Assembly: GCA_037962975.1 (NCBI GenBank)
Contig: CM075669.1
Span: 191,340,501-191,404,500, forward strand
Reading direction: 5' to 3'
Length of the DNA stretch: 64,000 nucleotides
Source of the DNA: Clitoria ternatea
Lineage: Eukaryota > Streptophyta > Magnoliopsida > Fabales > Fabaceae
Below the pieces are notes generated by a model. It was not told where the DNA came from. It was given only the letters and a program-made list of their open reading frames with translations, and made no database searches. The position numbers and the translations under genes were made by a program. Position 1 is the first letter of the stretch; every line of letters starts with the position of its first letter. Positions 22,187-33,500 of the stretch are shown one piece after another.

Positions 22187-23400
22187 CTAGCTGTAATAAA
22201 TACGTAAGTTCTGAGTGTTCCACTTGTTACGAATTGGGGTTCCACCGAGCTCCTCGAGCCGGTATGATCCCTTTCCTGTTACCTCAGCAACTCTGTAAGG
22301 GCCTTCCCATGTTGGTGCTAGCTTCCCTTGATAAGCAAATTTATTGCCCACACTTGCCTTCCTCAAAACAAGGTCTCCGGTGTTGAATGCTCTGTATTGG
22401 ATACGCTTGTTGTACCGGAGAGCTGCCTTAGCCTTTATCGCTTGGTCTCTGACAAATGCTCCCTCTCTTAACTCATGAAGAACGTCCAATTCTGATGCCA
22501 TATTGGCATCATTATCTTCTGCTGAAAAATATTCTACCCGGGCCGATCTGGTTTATAACTCTACTGGTACCATCGCCTCGACCCCATAAGTAAGCCGATA
22601 TGGGGATTCATTAGTGGAGGAATATGGTGTAGTACGGTACGCCCATAGAACATGGAATAGCTGATCAGTCCAACCTCCTTTTGCTTCTCTGAGGTGCTTC
22701 TTCAAACCTTTTAATACCTCTCGATTAGCCACCTCTGCTTGGCCATTTGTCTGAGGATGCTCAAGGGACGAGAAAATTTGGACTATCCCCAGTCCATCGA
22801 GCAAGTCAGTAAACTTTTTGTCTGTGAATTGGGTGCCGTTGTCAGTCACGATCCGTCCTGGGACACCGAATCGAGCTATGATATTTTCATATACAAAGCG
22901 CCTTGTCCGCGCAGATATGATATGCACTACTGGCTCAGCCTCTATCCACTTGGTGAAGTAATCTACCCCCACAATCAAATATTTGATTCCTCCTGGAGCG
23001 GTGGGGAACGGACCCAAGATATCAAGGCCCCATTGGTAGAACGGCCAGGGCACAGCGGATGAAGAGAGTTCTTGGGCCGGTGTGTGATGGAGATTGGAAA
23101 ATCTTTGACAAGCATCACACTTCTTCACAAAATCTGTTGAATCCTGCTTCACTGTGGGCCACCAATAACCAGCCTTGAGGATTTTTCTCATTAAGCTCCG
23201 ACCTCCAGCATGGTACCCACACTGCCCCGCGTGTACTTCCTCCAACACTGCTTGTACCTCATCTTCTCTCAAACAAAAGAGGTACGGGACAGAGAATCCC
23301 CTTTTGTAAAGAACACCATCAACCATGATGAAGTACAGCAGTTCTCTTTTCACTCGTCTCCTCTCCTTCTCATCAGTAGGGAGCTGTCCATCTACCAGAT
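22187..23400 (-). pseudogene. Family B integrase (B2)
   Basis: The domains are in the expected order. The N-terminal HHCC zinc-binding region contains HAGQCGYH and CDACQ. The core carries the catalytic D-D-E triad in WGLDILGPF, VTDNGTQF and TNGQAEVANR. The C-terminal GPY/F module (LAPTWEGPYRVAEVTGKG) is at about 22220-22290. The frame is open from 23917 down to 22553, where a stop cuts off the C-terminal module (22187-22501 in the same translation). The enzyme core therefore looks structurally complete and would be the most nearly functional domain of family B in the window. It ends about 1.3 kb before the antisense ORF. Confidence 0.92.
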
Positions 23401-23917
23401 AGCGGATGTAAGGGATGACCCAAGAATTCTCATAAGGATAATTGACCACTATGGCATTCAAAGAGGGAAACAAAGGGATGCTTGGTGTTGTCAATGTGCT
23501 CTGAACCACCGTCGTTGTACTGCCAGGCTGTTTTGTACTTGCAAGCCTTGATAAGATATCCGCTCTGGTGTTCTCCTCTCTTGGCACATGCTTGAATTCT
23601 AGAACATCGAATCTCCCCTTCAACTCATTCATACAGTTCAAGTATAGTTGAAGTTGTGGCTCTCTGACCTGATATTCCCCCTGGATTTGTGAAATCACCA
23701 GCTGTGAATCGCTACACAATGTAACTGCTGATGCCCCGATGTCAATCGCCGCTCGGAGACCGGCCAGGCATGCCTCATATTCAACTTGATTATTGGAAGT
23801 TTTAAAGTTGAACCGAAGGGAAATCTCCAAGTGCACACCATCATCACTTTCCACTACAACACCGGCTCCACAACCTTTACTGTTTGATGACCCATCAACG
23901 TAAATGGTCCAATGCGC
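23401..23917 (-). pseudogene. Family B second RNase H (archaeal type, B2)
   Basis: The domain begins right after a TGA at 23918-23920, with IYVDGSSNSKGCGAG supplying the first Asp. NQVEYEACLAG supplies the Glu, LCSDSQLVISQIQGEY the second Asp, and HVPREENTRADILSRLA the last acidic residue. All four catalytic positions are present. It continues without interruption into the integrase. The boundary to integrase at 23400 is approximate. A dual RNase H is the key evidence for placing family B in the Tat lineage. Confidence 0.88.
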
Positions 23918-24541
23918 TCAAGGTGTGGCTGGATCCGACCCTGTCATTTCCACCATGAAATCTGCCAGTACTTGAGCTTTAATAGCTCCTCGAGGCTCGT
24001 AAGAAATTTCAAACTCAGAAAGCTTGATAGACCATTTAATCATCCTTCCAGCCAGATCTGGCTTACTAAGTACTGAACGGAGGGGTAAATCCGTTTTCAC
24101 AAGAACTGGGTGCGCATGAAAATATGGCCTCAACCGTCGTGAAGCCCACACGATTGCTAGAGCAGTCTTCTCAATCTTTTGATATCTTCCTTCCGCCCCC
24201 TGGAACGTCTTGCTGGTAAAGTACACCGGCCTCTGCCCCTCCGGAGTTTCTTTAACCAGAGCCACGCCTAGGGCTTCATCAGAAATTGCCAAATACAAAA
24301 TCAGAGTCTCACCAGGGTCAGGCTTTGCCAAAATTGGTGGACTTGAAAGCACGACCTTAAGCTACTGGAAAGCTTGTTCCTGCTCTTCTCCCCATTCAAA
24401 ACTCTTGTGTTTCTTCAATGCCTTATACAGAGGAAGAGATCTATGCGCCATCTTGGGCATGAACCGAGCTAGAGCGGCTACCTTCCCATTCAATGATTGT
24501 ACCTCTCTCAGATTCTTAGGGCTTTGCATATCCAGTATGGC
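23918..24541 (-). pseudogene. Family B first RNase H (gypsy type, B2)
   Basis: This is the normal gypsy RNase H that follows reverse transcriptase. Recognisable blocks are LILYLAISDEALGVALVKE, VYFTSKTFQGAEGRYQKIEK, ALAIVWASRRLRPYF, and the connection to the next domain, KLSEFEISYEPRGAIKAQ. Position 24366 within it is equivalent to window base 1. Stops at about 24353-24355 (CAG to TAG) and 24539-24544 (CGA to TGA) divide it from reverse transcriptase, and the TGA at 23918-23920 divides it from the second RNase H. Confidence 0.85.
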
Positions 24542-25339
24542 TCAGAATTTTCCAGGGTTGGCCTCAATAACCCACTGGGTCAGCATGAAGCCCAGGAACT
24601 TCCCCGCTGGAACTGCGAAAGTGCACTTTAGTGGATTTAGCCTCATATTGTATTGTTGCAGCCTAGTGAACACTTGGCGCAGATCTTTGATGTGATCTCC
24701 TCCAGCAGGAGTCTTTGCAAAGATGTCATCGATATATACTTCCACCAGCTTAGTGTGCATTCATTCAAATACTTGATTGATCATGCGCTGATAAGTAGCA
24801 CCAGCGTTCTTCAGTCCAAATGGCATGACGGTGTAGCAGAAAACACCCCGGTCATTGACAAAGGCCGTCTTTTCTTGATCTCCTTCCCACATCGGAATCT
24901 GATTGTACCCAGAATAAGCATCCATGAAACTGAGGTACTGATAACCAGATGAGTCATCTACCATACGATCAATATTTGGGAGAGGATACGGATCCTTGGG
25001 GCAACACTGGTTAAGGTCCATATAATCCGTGCACATCCTCCACTTACCATTAGCTTTCTGCACCATCACTACATTGGAAAGCCAGGATGAATAGCAAATC
25101 TCCCTTATAAAACCTGCCTTCAACAGTTCCTCTGTTTGCTCACACGCTGCCTTCTGCTTCTCCGGTCCCAACCTCCTCTTCTTCTGGGCCGCCGGTCTCG
25201 TTTCTGGGTAAACAACAAGTTTGTGGCAACAGAAATCAGGGTCCATCCCAGGCATGTCTGCTGCAGTCCATGCAAAAAGGTCCTTAAACTCCTGTAAGAG
25301 AGCTAACAAACTGCTCCATGCCTGCCTCCAGGTTATCAT
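24542..25339 (-). pseudogene. Family B reverse transcriptase (B2)
   Basis: The minus-strand translation has the same blocks as in B1: LFAWTAADMPG, SSWLSNVVMVQKANGKWRM, FMDAYSGYNQI, MPFGLKNAGATYQR and catalytic YIDD. Two stops split it, one right after NQVFE (24761-24763) and one at the end of the thumb region (24542-24544). The first is shared with B1 and so predates the duplication. The upstream protease frame overlaps this frame by about 55 bp in another register. Confidence 0.88.
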
Positions 25340-26153
25340 TAATGTGCATGACCTTCTCTGGGGAATCTCCTAAGACGACGTCCCTGGAACCACCATCTGG
25401 TATGGGCTTTGAGGGGTTAAGAGGGTCGATCTTCAACTCCGCCCTGGGGTCCAAGTCAATCAGACTGACAAACCCAGCCGCTGTTCCTCCGTCGTTCAGC
25501 TTCCTCTTCTTATTAAAGGCTTCCAACTTAACCATGTTGAGGCTCAGGTTATAACAGTATCGAGCCATTTCTTGATCTCCGCGTAGAGAGGACACACCGT
25601 TGTCCTTGTCAATGAATTTGATCAAGAGGTGAGGAGTGGACACAATTGCTTCCATTGCATTCAGGGTAAGACGGCCTATAATCCCGTTGTAGGGGGATTC
25701 CACATCGATCACCAGAATTCTCGATTTTACCGTTCTCGCACCAGGCTCTCCCTCAAAAGAAACGAGGGTATCAAGATACCCTTTAGTAGGTTGCTTCACC
25801 CTATTAAATGCTGTGAGCTCTTGTGTGTACGGCTGCATATCTGCATCATTAAAACCCATTCTTTTGAAACAGTTATAAAAAATTACATCGCAAGAACTTC
25901 CCTGGTCAACGAGGATCCTCTTCACATCCTTGTTAGCAATGATAGCAATGATCACCACTGCGTCGTCTCCTCCTGGGATCGTTGGGCCAAAGTCATCATC
26001 GGTAAATGACACCATCAGGGCTGCCACACCGTCCCTGAAAAGGCGGTTATCCCTAGGTTTGCCCTGGATAGACAAAATCATCCGGTGGTGATTTTTCTGG
26101 GCTGTGATTGATGCTCCTCCTCCAGCAAATCCTCCAGCAATCATCTCAATCAC
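25284..26153 (-). pseudogene. Family B aspartic protease (B2)
   Basis: The open frame of 289 codons is uninterrupted in this copy. The catalytic site VDQGSSCDVIF is followed by GIIGRLTLN, where B1 has the more usual Pro after Arg. A long basic/acidic linker (KKRKLNDGG... DLDPRAELKIDPLNP) leads to reverse transcriptase. Its end overlaps the reverse transcriptase frame in a different register, as in B1. It would release mature Gag and Pol proteins. Confidence 0.85.
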
Positions 26154-26171
26154 TTCACGCCTGCCCTGCCT

Positions 26172-27647
26172 CTATTGCTGAGGCATGTTGTTCTGCTGGG
26201 CTCCTTCAGCGATTACCACTCCTTTCTGCTTTTCGGCAGCAGTAAACTTCCTGACTGGGTTACGACTGTTGTCATCTTCATCGTCTAGATCTCTCCCCCT
26301 TTTGTCCATCCTATCAGGCTCGTCAGAGGATATTTCTCTGAACAAATATTCTTTCAACTTTCCTTCCCTAATAAGGGTGTCCACTGTATTCTTCAACGCT
26401 TTACACTCATCAGTGTGGTGACCCGTTTGTTCATGAAAGACGCAATATTTCTGTGGGTTACCAATTCTTTTGATTGGGGGTGGCTTCCTTATACCAAAAA
26501 CACTGAGCGTTGGCCAACCAACCTCCCTCATGATTTGGGAATGCCTGGCGTTCAGAGGAGTATAGTTACTGAAAGATGAGACGCGCCTGTCTCGTTGATG
26601 AGGTCGAACGCTTGCAAAGTCCTCTCGGAAGGTATGCTTTTCTGGTCTTATCCTCTCCTTCTCCCTCCGTGGCTACTGAGAGGGTATTGGAGGCTTCATT
26701 CTAGCTGCTGTAGCCTCCAGATGCATTTCTATACCCACGTACTTGGAAGCTTTCCTTCAAAACTCCTCGAAGGTTGTTGGGGGGCTCTTTGCCAAAGATA
26801 GGGCAAAAGCGGATCCAGGTTGCAAAGCTTCCACTACAATATGGAGCTGTATGGCCTCCGTGAGGTTGGGGACCAAAGCAGCCTCCTTGTAGAACCTCTT
26901 CAAAAACTCCTTAAGAGTTTCGGTCTCTCCTTGCCTTATCTGGGCCAAGGTGTGAGAAGTTCTTGGGATGTCCCTGGATATGACGAAATGGCTTTCAAAC
27001 GCAGCTGTCATTTCCTCCCAAGAGTCTATGGATCCTGAGGGCAGGCTCTTGAACCAGCTGAGAGCCTCCTCGGTCAGTGTTCTTGGGAACATCCTGCACA
27101 TGACGTCTTCATCAGCTCCCAGATACATAGCTTCATACACATAAGCATCCAGGTGCTTAGTGGGATCAGTTTCTCCATTGTACTTGCCGATCGACAATGG
27201 CTGAGTCGTTTGTAAGTGCTTAGGGATGACAACATTCATCAGTCTCCTCGAGAAAGGAACACTGAGTCTATATGCACCAGAAGTCACCACTGCTTGCTCC
27301 CTTCTCCTGGTGCTGACTCTATCACCAGAGTCTTGGGTCTGTTCTCTCTCCTCGTACGTAGGGATTTTTGAGTACTGGAGGGTTGTAGATCTTTCCCTCA
27401 CTGATGCATGGTGAGCCTCTTCTGCGTGGGACGTTACCGTATCCCCAGTTCCTCTCTTCTCCCGCTTCAACTCTATCAACTCCTCCCTGAGCTGCCTAAT
27501 AACCTCATCACGAGGATCAGGGGTTGGCACTTGCACCATCCTTTGAGTGTTAGTAACAGGAGATTCAAAGACGAGTCTCCTCCCAGTCTGTTGGTGGGTC
27601 ATGTCCTCCACATGACCATCAACAAAATCACATCCATCACCTTCCAT
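26172..27647 (-). pseudogene. Family B Gag (B2)
   Basis: I take the ATG at 27647 as the start, 45 bp inside the primer-binding site. In contrast to B1 the first 297 codons are open (27647 to 26757), covering the charged N-terminus and capsid (TEEALSWFKSLPSGS, GETETLKEFLKRF). After a disrupted stretch at 26532-26756 the nucleocapsid follows with the zinc knuckle YCVFHEQTGHHTDECKAL, a C-x2-H-x4-H-x4-C variant common in Tat Gag. A TAG at about 26172-26174 (CAG in B1) separates it from protease and is specific to this copy. Confidence 0.88.
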
Positions 27648-27691
27648 TCTGACAACCAAACTTCTACGAAAAGTGGGAATAACTCTAACGT

Positions 27692-27710
27692 GTCCCACTG
27701 GGCGTGCCAA
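27692..27710 (-). other. Family B primer-binding site (B2)
   Basis: The minus strand reads TTGGCACGCCCAGTGGGAC, adjoining the LTR terminus. After the first T it starts TGG, complementary to a tRNA CCA end. It differs from B1 at one base near its end. Confidence 0.78.
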
Positions 27711-28515
27711 TGAACTGGTCTTGACCGGGGTCTTGGATCTGGTGTGGGACCAACCACAAGAATACAGGTGTTTTAGGGTTTTATACACCAGTACAGTGGG
27801 TATCCGGTATTGTTATCCGGCCTCTCAGTGGGAGAAACCGGTCTTGTAGTCCTGGAGATCCTTCACACCAGTGTTTCACGTTGAAGGGGGGCGAAAAGTG
27901 GTGCCACCTGCGAAGATTCTCCGATGCTCAAGTTAGAAGAGTGTATGAACTCAAGGAATACTCAAGCAATACAATAGTAAAGAAGTGAGTTAGGACAATG
28001 TAACCTTGCATGTGTTTTTCATTGTGCTATTTATAGTTAAACGTAGGAAATGAATCGTTGGGTGCAAGTGGGCCCCTTGGTTCTGATAGCGTGTGAAGTG
28101 TGTCAATCAAAGTGGCTCAGTGCTTAGAGTGTGTCACGGGGTAGGTCAATTATCAGAGTACGATCCTGTAATAGGGATGGAGGATAATCACCTTTCCGCA
28201 TATTTCGCTGACACATGTACTTACTCTCTGAGACAATTGATATTGACACATTCCGCTATGCGGGGTATCTTCACTGATAAGTTATAAAGAACTCTTATCT
28301 CACAGTGACCCTGAGGCAAACGGTTATATAAACGTGAAATGAGAGCGAATGAAGCATCCGTCGTAGCGAGGACGAATAGAACGTCTAATGGAATAAGAAC
28401 GGATGAAGGTATAACGGATATCCGGTGTGGCGCCATCTGAACTGTGACACCGGTTTCCCTCCTAAGAGGTCATTCTGACGTCATAACATTGGGGACCGGT
28501 ATCCAGACCGGATCA
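27711..28515 (-). repeat. Family B 5' LTR (B2), 805 bp
   Basis: Same length and ends as in B1. The plus strand starts tgaactggtc and ends gaccggatca, so its right inverted repeat has one more mismatch than in B1. The minus-strand TATA-like CTATAAATAG is at 28027-28036. It is followed by 26 bp of flank and then the Copia solo LTR, exactly as in copy 1. Confidence 0.75.
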
Positions 28516-28541
28516 GATCCATCATTAATATCCATCATCGT

Positions 28542-30599
28542 TGTTAAAAAAAAGTCTGGTCAAAGATGAAACCATTTTTATATAAAACAGATATATAAAT
28601 CAGATCCTATGAGATTTGTTGATAACTAACATATTTACTAACTTGAATAAAGTTACATGTTTCTATTTGGTATGTGCTTTTAAGTGTTTAAGGAAAAAGT
28701 ATTTGTTATAAAAAAAGGGGTGTGTATGTCTATAAAGTTTGATCTCAACATAAGTTTGGTCTTAACATAAATTCCTCAGATCCAAAACAAAGAAAAAGTT
28801 TTGAAGTCTGGGAATTCGCTTCGAAAGGAACAGGCTTGCATATAACAACTTATTAAACTCAAATCATTACTCAAGACTCAGAATATATGAACATCATACT
28901 CTGCTTCCTCATCTTCAATCATCTCATAAACGATCTGATATATGAAGCATCAACGGTAACAAGTCATCTCCATCAAAAAGCTAAATGAAAAGATTCGCGA
29001 AAAGGAAGATTGACTAAACAGGGTGGATTCTAATTTAAAAGCATATAAAGTTTTACCTTTATCTTATGCGTTCAGAGATTTCCTGAATCTAAGCTTTCCC
29101 TCTTGGTGAAAGTAATGCTACATCTACTCTACCTACGTCTACACACATCCTAAAAGTTCTCATATTTACATTGCTTGTGCAGAACATCTTACCCCCTCTC
29201 TTTGTCAACAAAAAGCTCTTATCCTTTGTGCAACTCTAACAAGAAAGATCTTTATCCTATGTACAACAACCCTTTCAATGGTCATACTATTGGCAGCCTC
29301 TCTCTAAACTCAACAAGGCTGATTCTATGTAAACAGAATTGATCTCTTCTTCAATTAGTGAGCCTCTTGAAAAATATAGAAGAAAATATAAAGAGAGAAA
29401 AATCATTTATTGAGAATTAAGGATGAAAAGAAATACTAGAGAGAAAAATGAAAAAGAGAGAGAGCTTGTAAAAAGGAAAAGATGAGTTAGAATACACTTT
29501 AAAAGTGTAATGAAAGAAGAAAAATCATGAACAACCATCAGACGTTCATGCATTGAAGCTCATATGAAATGAAGAAATGGTAGTTTACTCAACAATGAGT
29601 AACTCTACCTAGAAGATCTGCCATAAAGTTAAAAAAAGCTTGCTATGTGCATTCATCTTTCTACCTAGATGCCATAATAACTTGGGATATGCCTTTGTGC
29701 ATTTAAATGCATATTATCCTAAGTCATGCTTTCTGACTCAGTACATTTTCCAATCATCTTTCACTTTCTGAATGTACTGAGCCCTATGGGAAATTAATCT
29801 TTCTCATTCTTTATAAACCCATTTTTGTGGTTTATCACTTAGATTTGCTAAGTCAAGGGGCTTATTTTATTTGAGCTAATTCTTCCAATCCTCTGGTAGT
29901 ATAGGTCTGGTGTGTTGTCAGACTCTGTTAGTATGGGAAACACTATTGGACTGGAGAGGCTTTTGAAAGAATACTCAGGGTTTAATCCAGGAGTGGCTTA
30001 TGAAAGAATACTTGGGTCTACCCCAGGAGTGGGTGCTAGCAAAAGAATACTCAGGGCCAGGAGTGATCGGTGTCAAGAATACTCTTAGGGATATCAGAGG
30101 AGACCGGTATTAGAGCACGAGTTGTGCTCAGGCCAGGAGTGGCCAGAGTCAAGAATAATTGAGGCTAGGAGTGGCCAGCTTCAAGAATACTTAAAGCACT
30201 GAGTTGTTCTTAAGCCATGAATGGTTGGAGTCAATAATACTTGTAAGCTCAGTCTGGGTTGTTTATGTAATAGTTTTTATATAGTGGAAATCCTTCAGAT
30301 TTGAAGGTACTGGATATAGTCTCTGAGTTGGAGGTGAACCAGTATAAATTGCTTGTGTATTGTCTCTTTCTCTCTTACTCTTTACTATCAAAAGTCTGGT
30401 GCACTTAAGTTCATAATCTATGATAGTAAAAGTCTAGCAAAATTACTCTCGCTCGATCAAAGAATCACGTTCTTCGTCTCTTAAAAGTCTGGTCCACTCT
30501 GCGTAATGCAATAACTTTTAAATATCACTTTTTGGTTTGAAAAAGTGAACAGACTTATTCAACCCCCTCCCCCTTTTAAGTCTGTTCTCTGAACCATCA
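28542..30599 (+). repeat. SIRE/Maximus-like Copia solo LTR (copy 2)
   Basis: This is the duplicate of 4172-6230, with the same tgttaaaaaa start, internal TATA-like cagtataaat and C-rich tail. Differences from copy 1 are scattered single bases. No primer-binding site follows. Confidence 0.55.
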
Positions 30600-33500
30600 A
30601 TCACTTTGTGATTCCCTATAGTACTCTACAAATAACTCTAAAACTAAGATTACTCTCTAACACTCTAATCTCTTAACTCTTTAAAACTTAGGTATATTTT
30701 CTATCTTTTTTAAAGAGCTACTAACTCAAACTAACTAAAAACACACTTGGTATAATCCAAACGAGATTTAAAAATAGTAGAAAATGGGCCAGACCAACTC
30801 CATAGGCCATACACCTACAACTAGGTCGTGGAGTCCTCCAATAAATCTTGGAGTGCTCTTGAAGCTCCATTGGGCTTAAGTTGGCCCAACATTGATTCCC
30901 GTTAAACTCTTTTTAACCTTGCTTTATGCTTATAATCCTTTATGGGTCCAAAATATGGCATTTTCATCTATTTTCCTACAAAATACAAAAACAAAGAGTA
31001 GACAATCTTTAATATGAAAATAAAGGAAATCTAAACAAAGTTGACATAATTCCTAAGATATTTACTAAAAATCTTAACAAAATATGACTAAAAATAATTC
31101 ATTTTAGGAATGCATCAGAGTGTTTCAAATGTCTTATACATTTTCTTTTCTATGAGCTTGTGAATTCCATACACTATGCTTTGTACATGGTTGTTACCCA
31201 TTATTTCAATTTGCTAGTGGCATTATTGAGAACTAGCAATTATTAAGGTATGAGTAGTTGTTAGATGTCAATTTTAGGTTATTTTTATGAAACATTTCTC
31301 TTTAAATTTGTATTAATTACTTATTTAATTAAGAGAATTAGTCCTTAGCGTGTTTAGTTAAAGCATTGCAATAGTTTTTACCTTACAAACTATTTTTGTG
31401 TTTTGATAGGTTGGAGGCCTTAAAAATACCAAAAAATATAAGATAAAGTTCCCATTACAAGCTCAAATTTGGTGTTATAGGCTTGACGTAAGGTGCATGA
31501 GCCATAGTGGAAAAAAATTAAGCTCGTGCCTAGCCACTCATTCTAGTGCTAAGGCCCTAATGTCACAGCTAATACTTCTTCCCCTTATTCTGAAGGCCAT
31601 ATAATTGGGTTTAGGTTAGGTTTTAGGTCATCTTTGGATGTTGGGAGACTCGGAATATTATGCAAAGGCATTTAGACATAGTGAAAAAGGCTTGAAGATG
31701 AGAGATTTCCTTTCCTCTCCCCTTATTTTCCACTAATCTTTTGTTTTGCTTTGTTTTTAGGTAACCTTTATAAAAATGTATGACTAAACTTTTTTATTGG
31801 GTTCAAGAGTAGTTCATTTCCTTTCTAACTACGTAAAATACTGATAAACTCTTATTCTACCATTTCATATGAAAATTCCTGAAAAATTAGCTTTTTAATG
31901 ATTAAATCAGAAATAATCCAACAAAAGGGATATATTTTAATGTGATTTTTTTGTGAGAGTGTAGTACTTTATTTTTAAAAAGGTATGATAAAAGCTTCTT
32001 TTATAAAAGCAACTCTGGAGCCTAATTTTTAGTAAAAAATGATAAAAAAGGCCTAAAAATGTAAATGAAAAAAGAAAAGAAACTAAGCAATGAAGTTAAG
32101 CAAGACCTGTATCGATTAAGCACAACTATGTATGGATCTTGAGGAATTCACTTGTTAATTTAAGAACGACCTATGTTCATGTAAAAACGATCATGTTTGA
32201 GTTACATGATGTGACATGAATGCTTTTTTTTCTTGAATATGGATGGTTTATTATTCTCTTGTGCTTTATTAAGTTAGGGAATTAACCACCCTTTAATTCA
32301 ATCTAGTCAACCAGGATTACTCTTTTCTTAGTTGGTTGATTTAGGAATAATATTGAGTATGGTGGTAGAATCATACGTACTTTGGTATACTGGCTAAAGC
32401 ATTTCTGACAACTGACTAGTTCATAAGATTGTTAGAACCTAATTCTTCTTAGGATATTGCGATAGTGTTCTCTAAGGTAGTCACTTAGAGTGGGTGTTGA
32501 TGCATAATTGAAAAGCTCAACATCAATAAACAATTCAAGGGACAAAGCGGTAAAGTCATAATAGTGAAACTACAAGCTTCAAAGGAATATTTAAAACATA
32601 AAACTCTAGCGATTTTTTCACTTTTATTTTTTACAATGGTGTGCTCTTTTTACCTTGTATTCATTTCTCCTCTCATATTTCTTTACCTTGTTTTCTTTCT
32701 TTCTTTCTTACAACTGCTTTCAAAACAACTTCTCTTTTGTTTGCTCAACATTCAAACAACTAGAGTAATGAGTTCAAATTATATCTTTTTCACATAATCC
32801 CTATGGGTTCAACACTAGGGATCAATAATACTCTTTAATTACATTTGATGGGTGCACTTGCTTGTGAGTGTGAATACTTATCCTGTTTTAAATTAACTTT
32901 ACAAATTTAAAATATTTTTCACACTAAAAAGCACAATGAATACTCTTATATGATGTATGCTCTTTAATCAATATTTGTATTTCATTTCATATGCTTAATG
33001 CATATTTCAAATAGGAAATGTGTCATGTGTGTTTTTGGTATTTTTGAACAAGTTAAGGAACGAAATACCCATTATATTCTTTGTCTAGCAATACAATTGA
33101 CTTTAATGGTTGTTAATGTCAATGTCTAATGCAAGAACTTTTGTCAAATAGTCGAGGGATCAATATTTGGGGAAAGGACCTATGGTCTATTCGTCGAGGT
33201 ATCCGACTTAGTGAAATTTATGCTACATTAATTTGATTAATTGTATAATCATACTAAGTAGGATAACATATGCTCTAGAATAGGATAGTGAAACCTAAGA
33301 CCAAAGGTTTTATTTATATTTTTATGTTTTTATCACCACAACAACATCCTCCACCACCAACAACAACCAATTGTGCATATTTGTGAATATACTATATATA
33401 GTTTTATAGTGATTTTAGAAGCATAAATTATTATTTTATTGATTATTGTACAAGTCCCTATGGATACAAAACACTCTTACTCCTAAATTGAAACTATAAT

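Larger units (their letters stand above)
20031..28515 (-). mobile_element. Family B Tat-type element, copy B2 (lacks 3' end)
   Basis: This is the better copy of family B. On the minus strand it holds 5' LTR, primer-binding site, gag, protease, reverse transcriptase, RNase H, second RNase H, integrase, a repeat-bearing 3' region and an antisense ORF. It stops at 20031 inside that ORF, at the duplication joint, so no 3' LTR or polypurine tract is present here. The integrase and both RNase H domains keep their catalytic residues, but several in-frame stops make it non-autonomous. Confidence 0.9.
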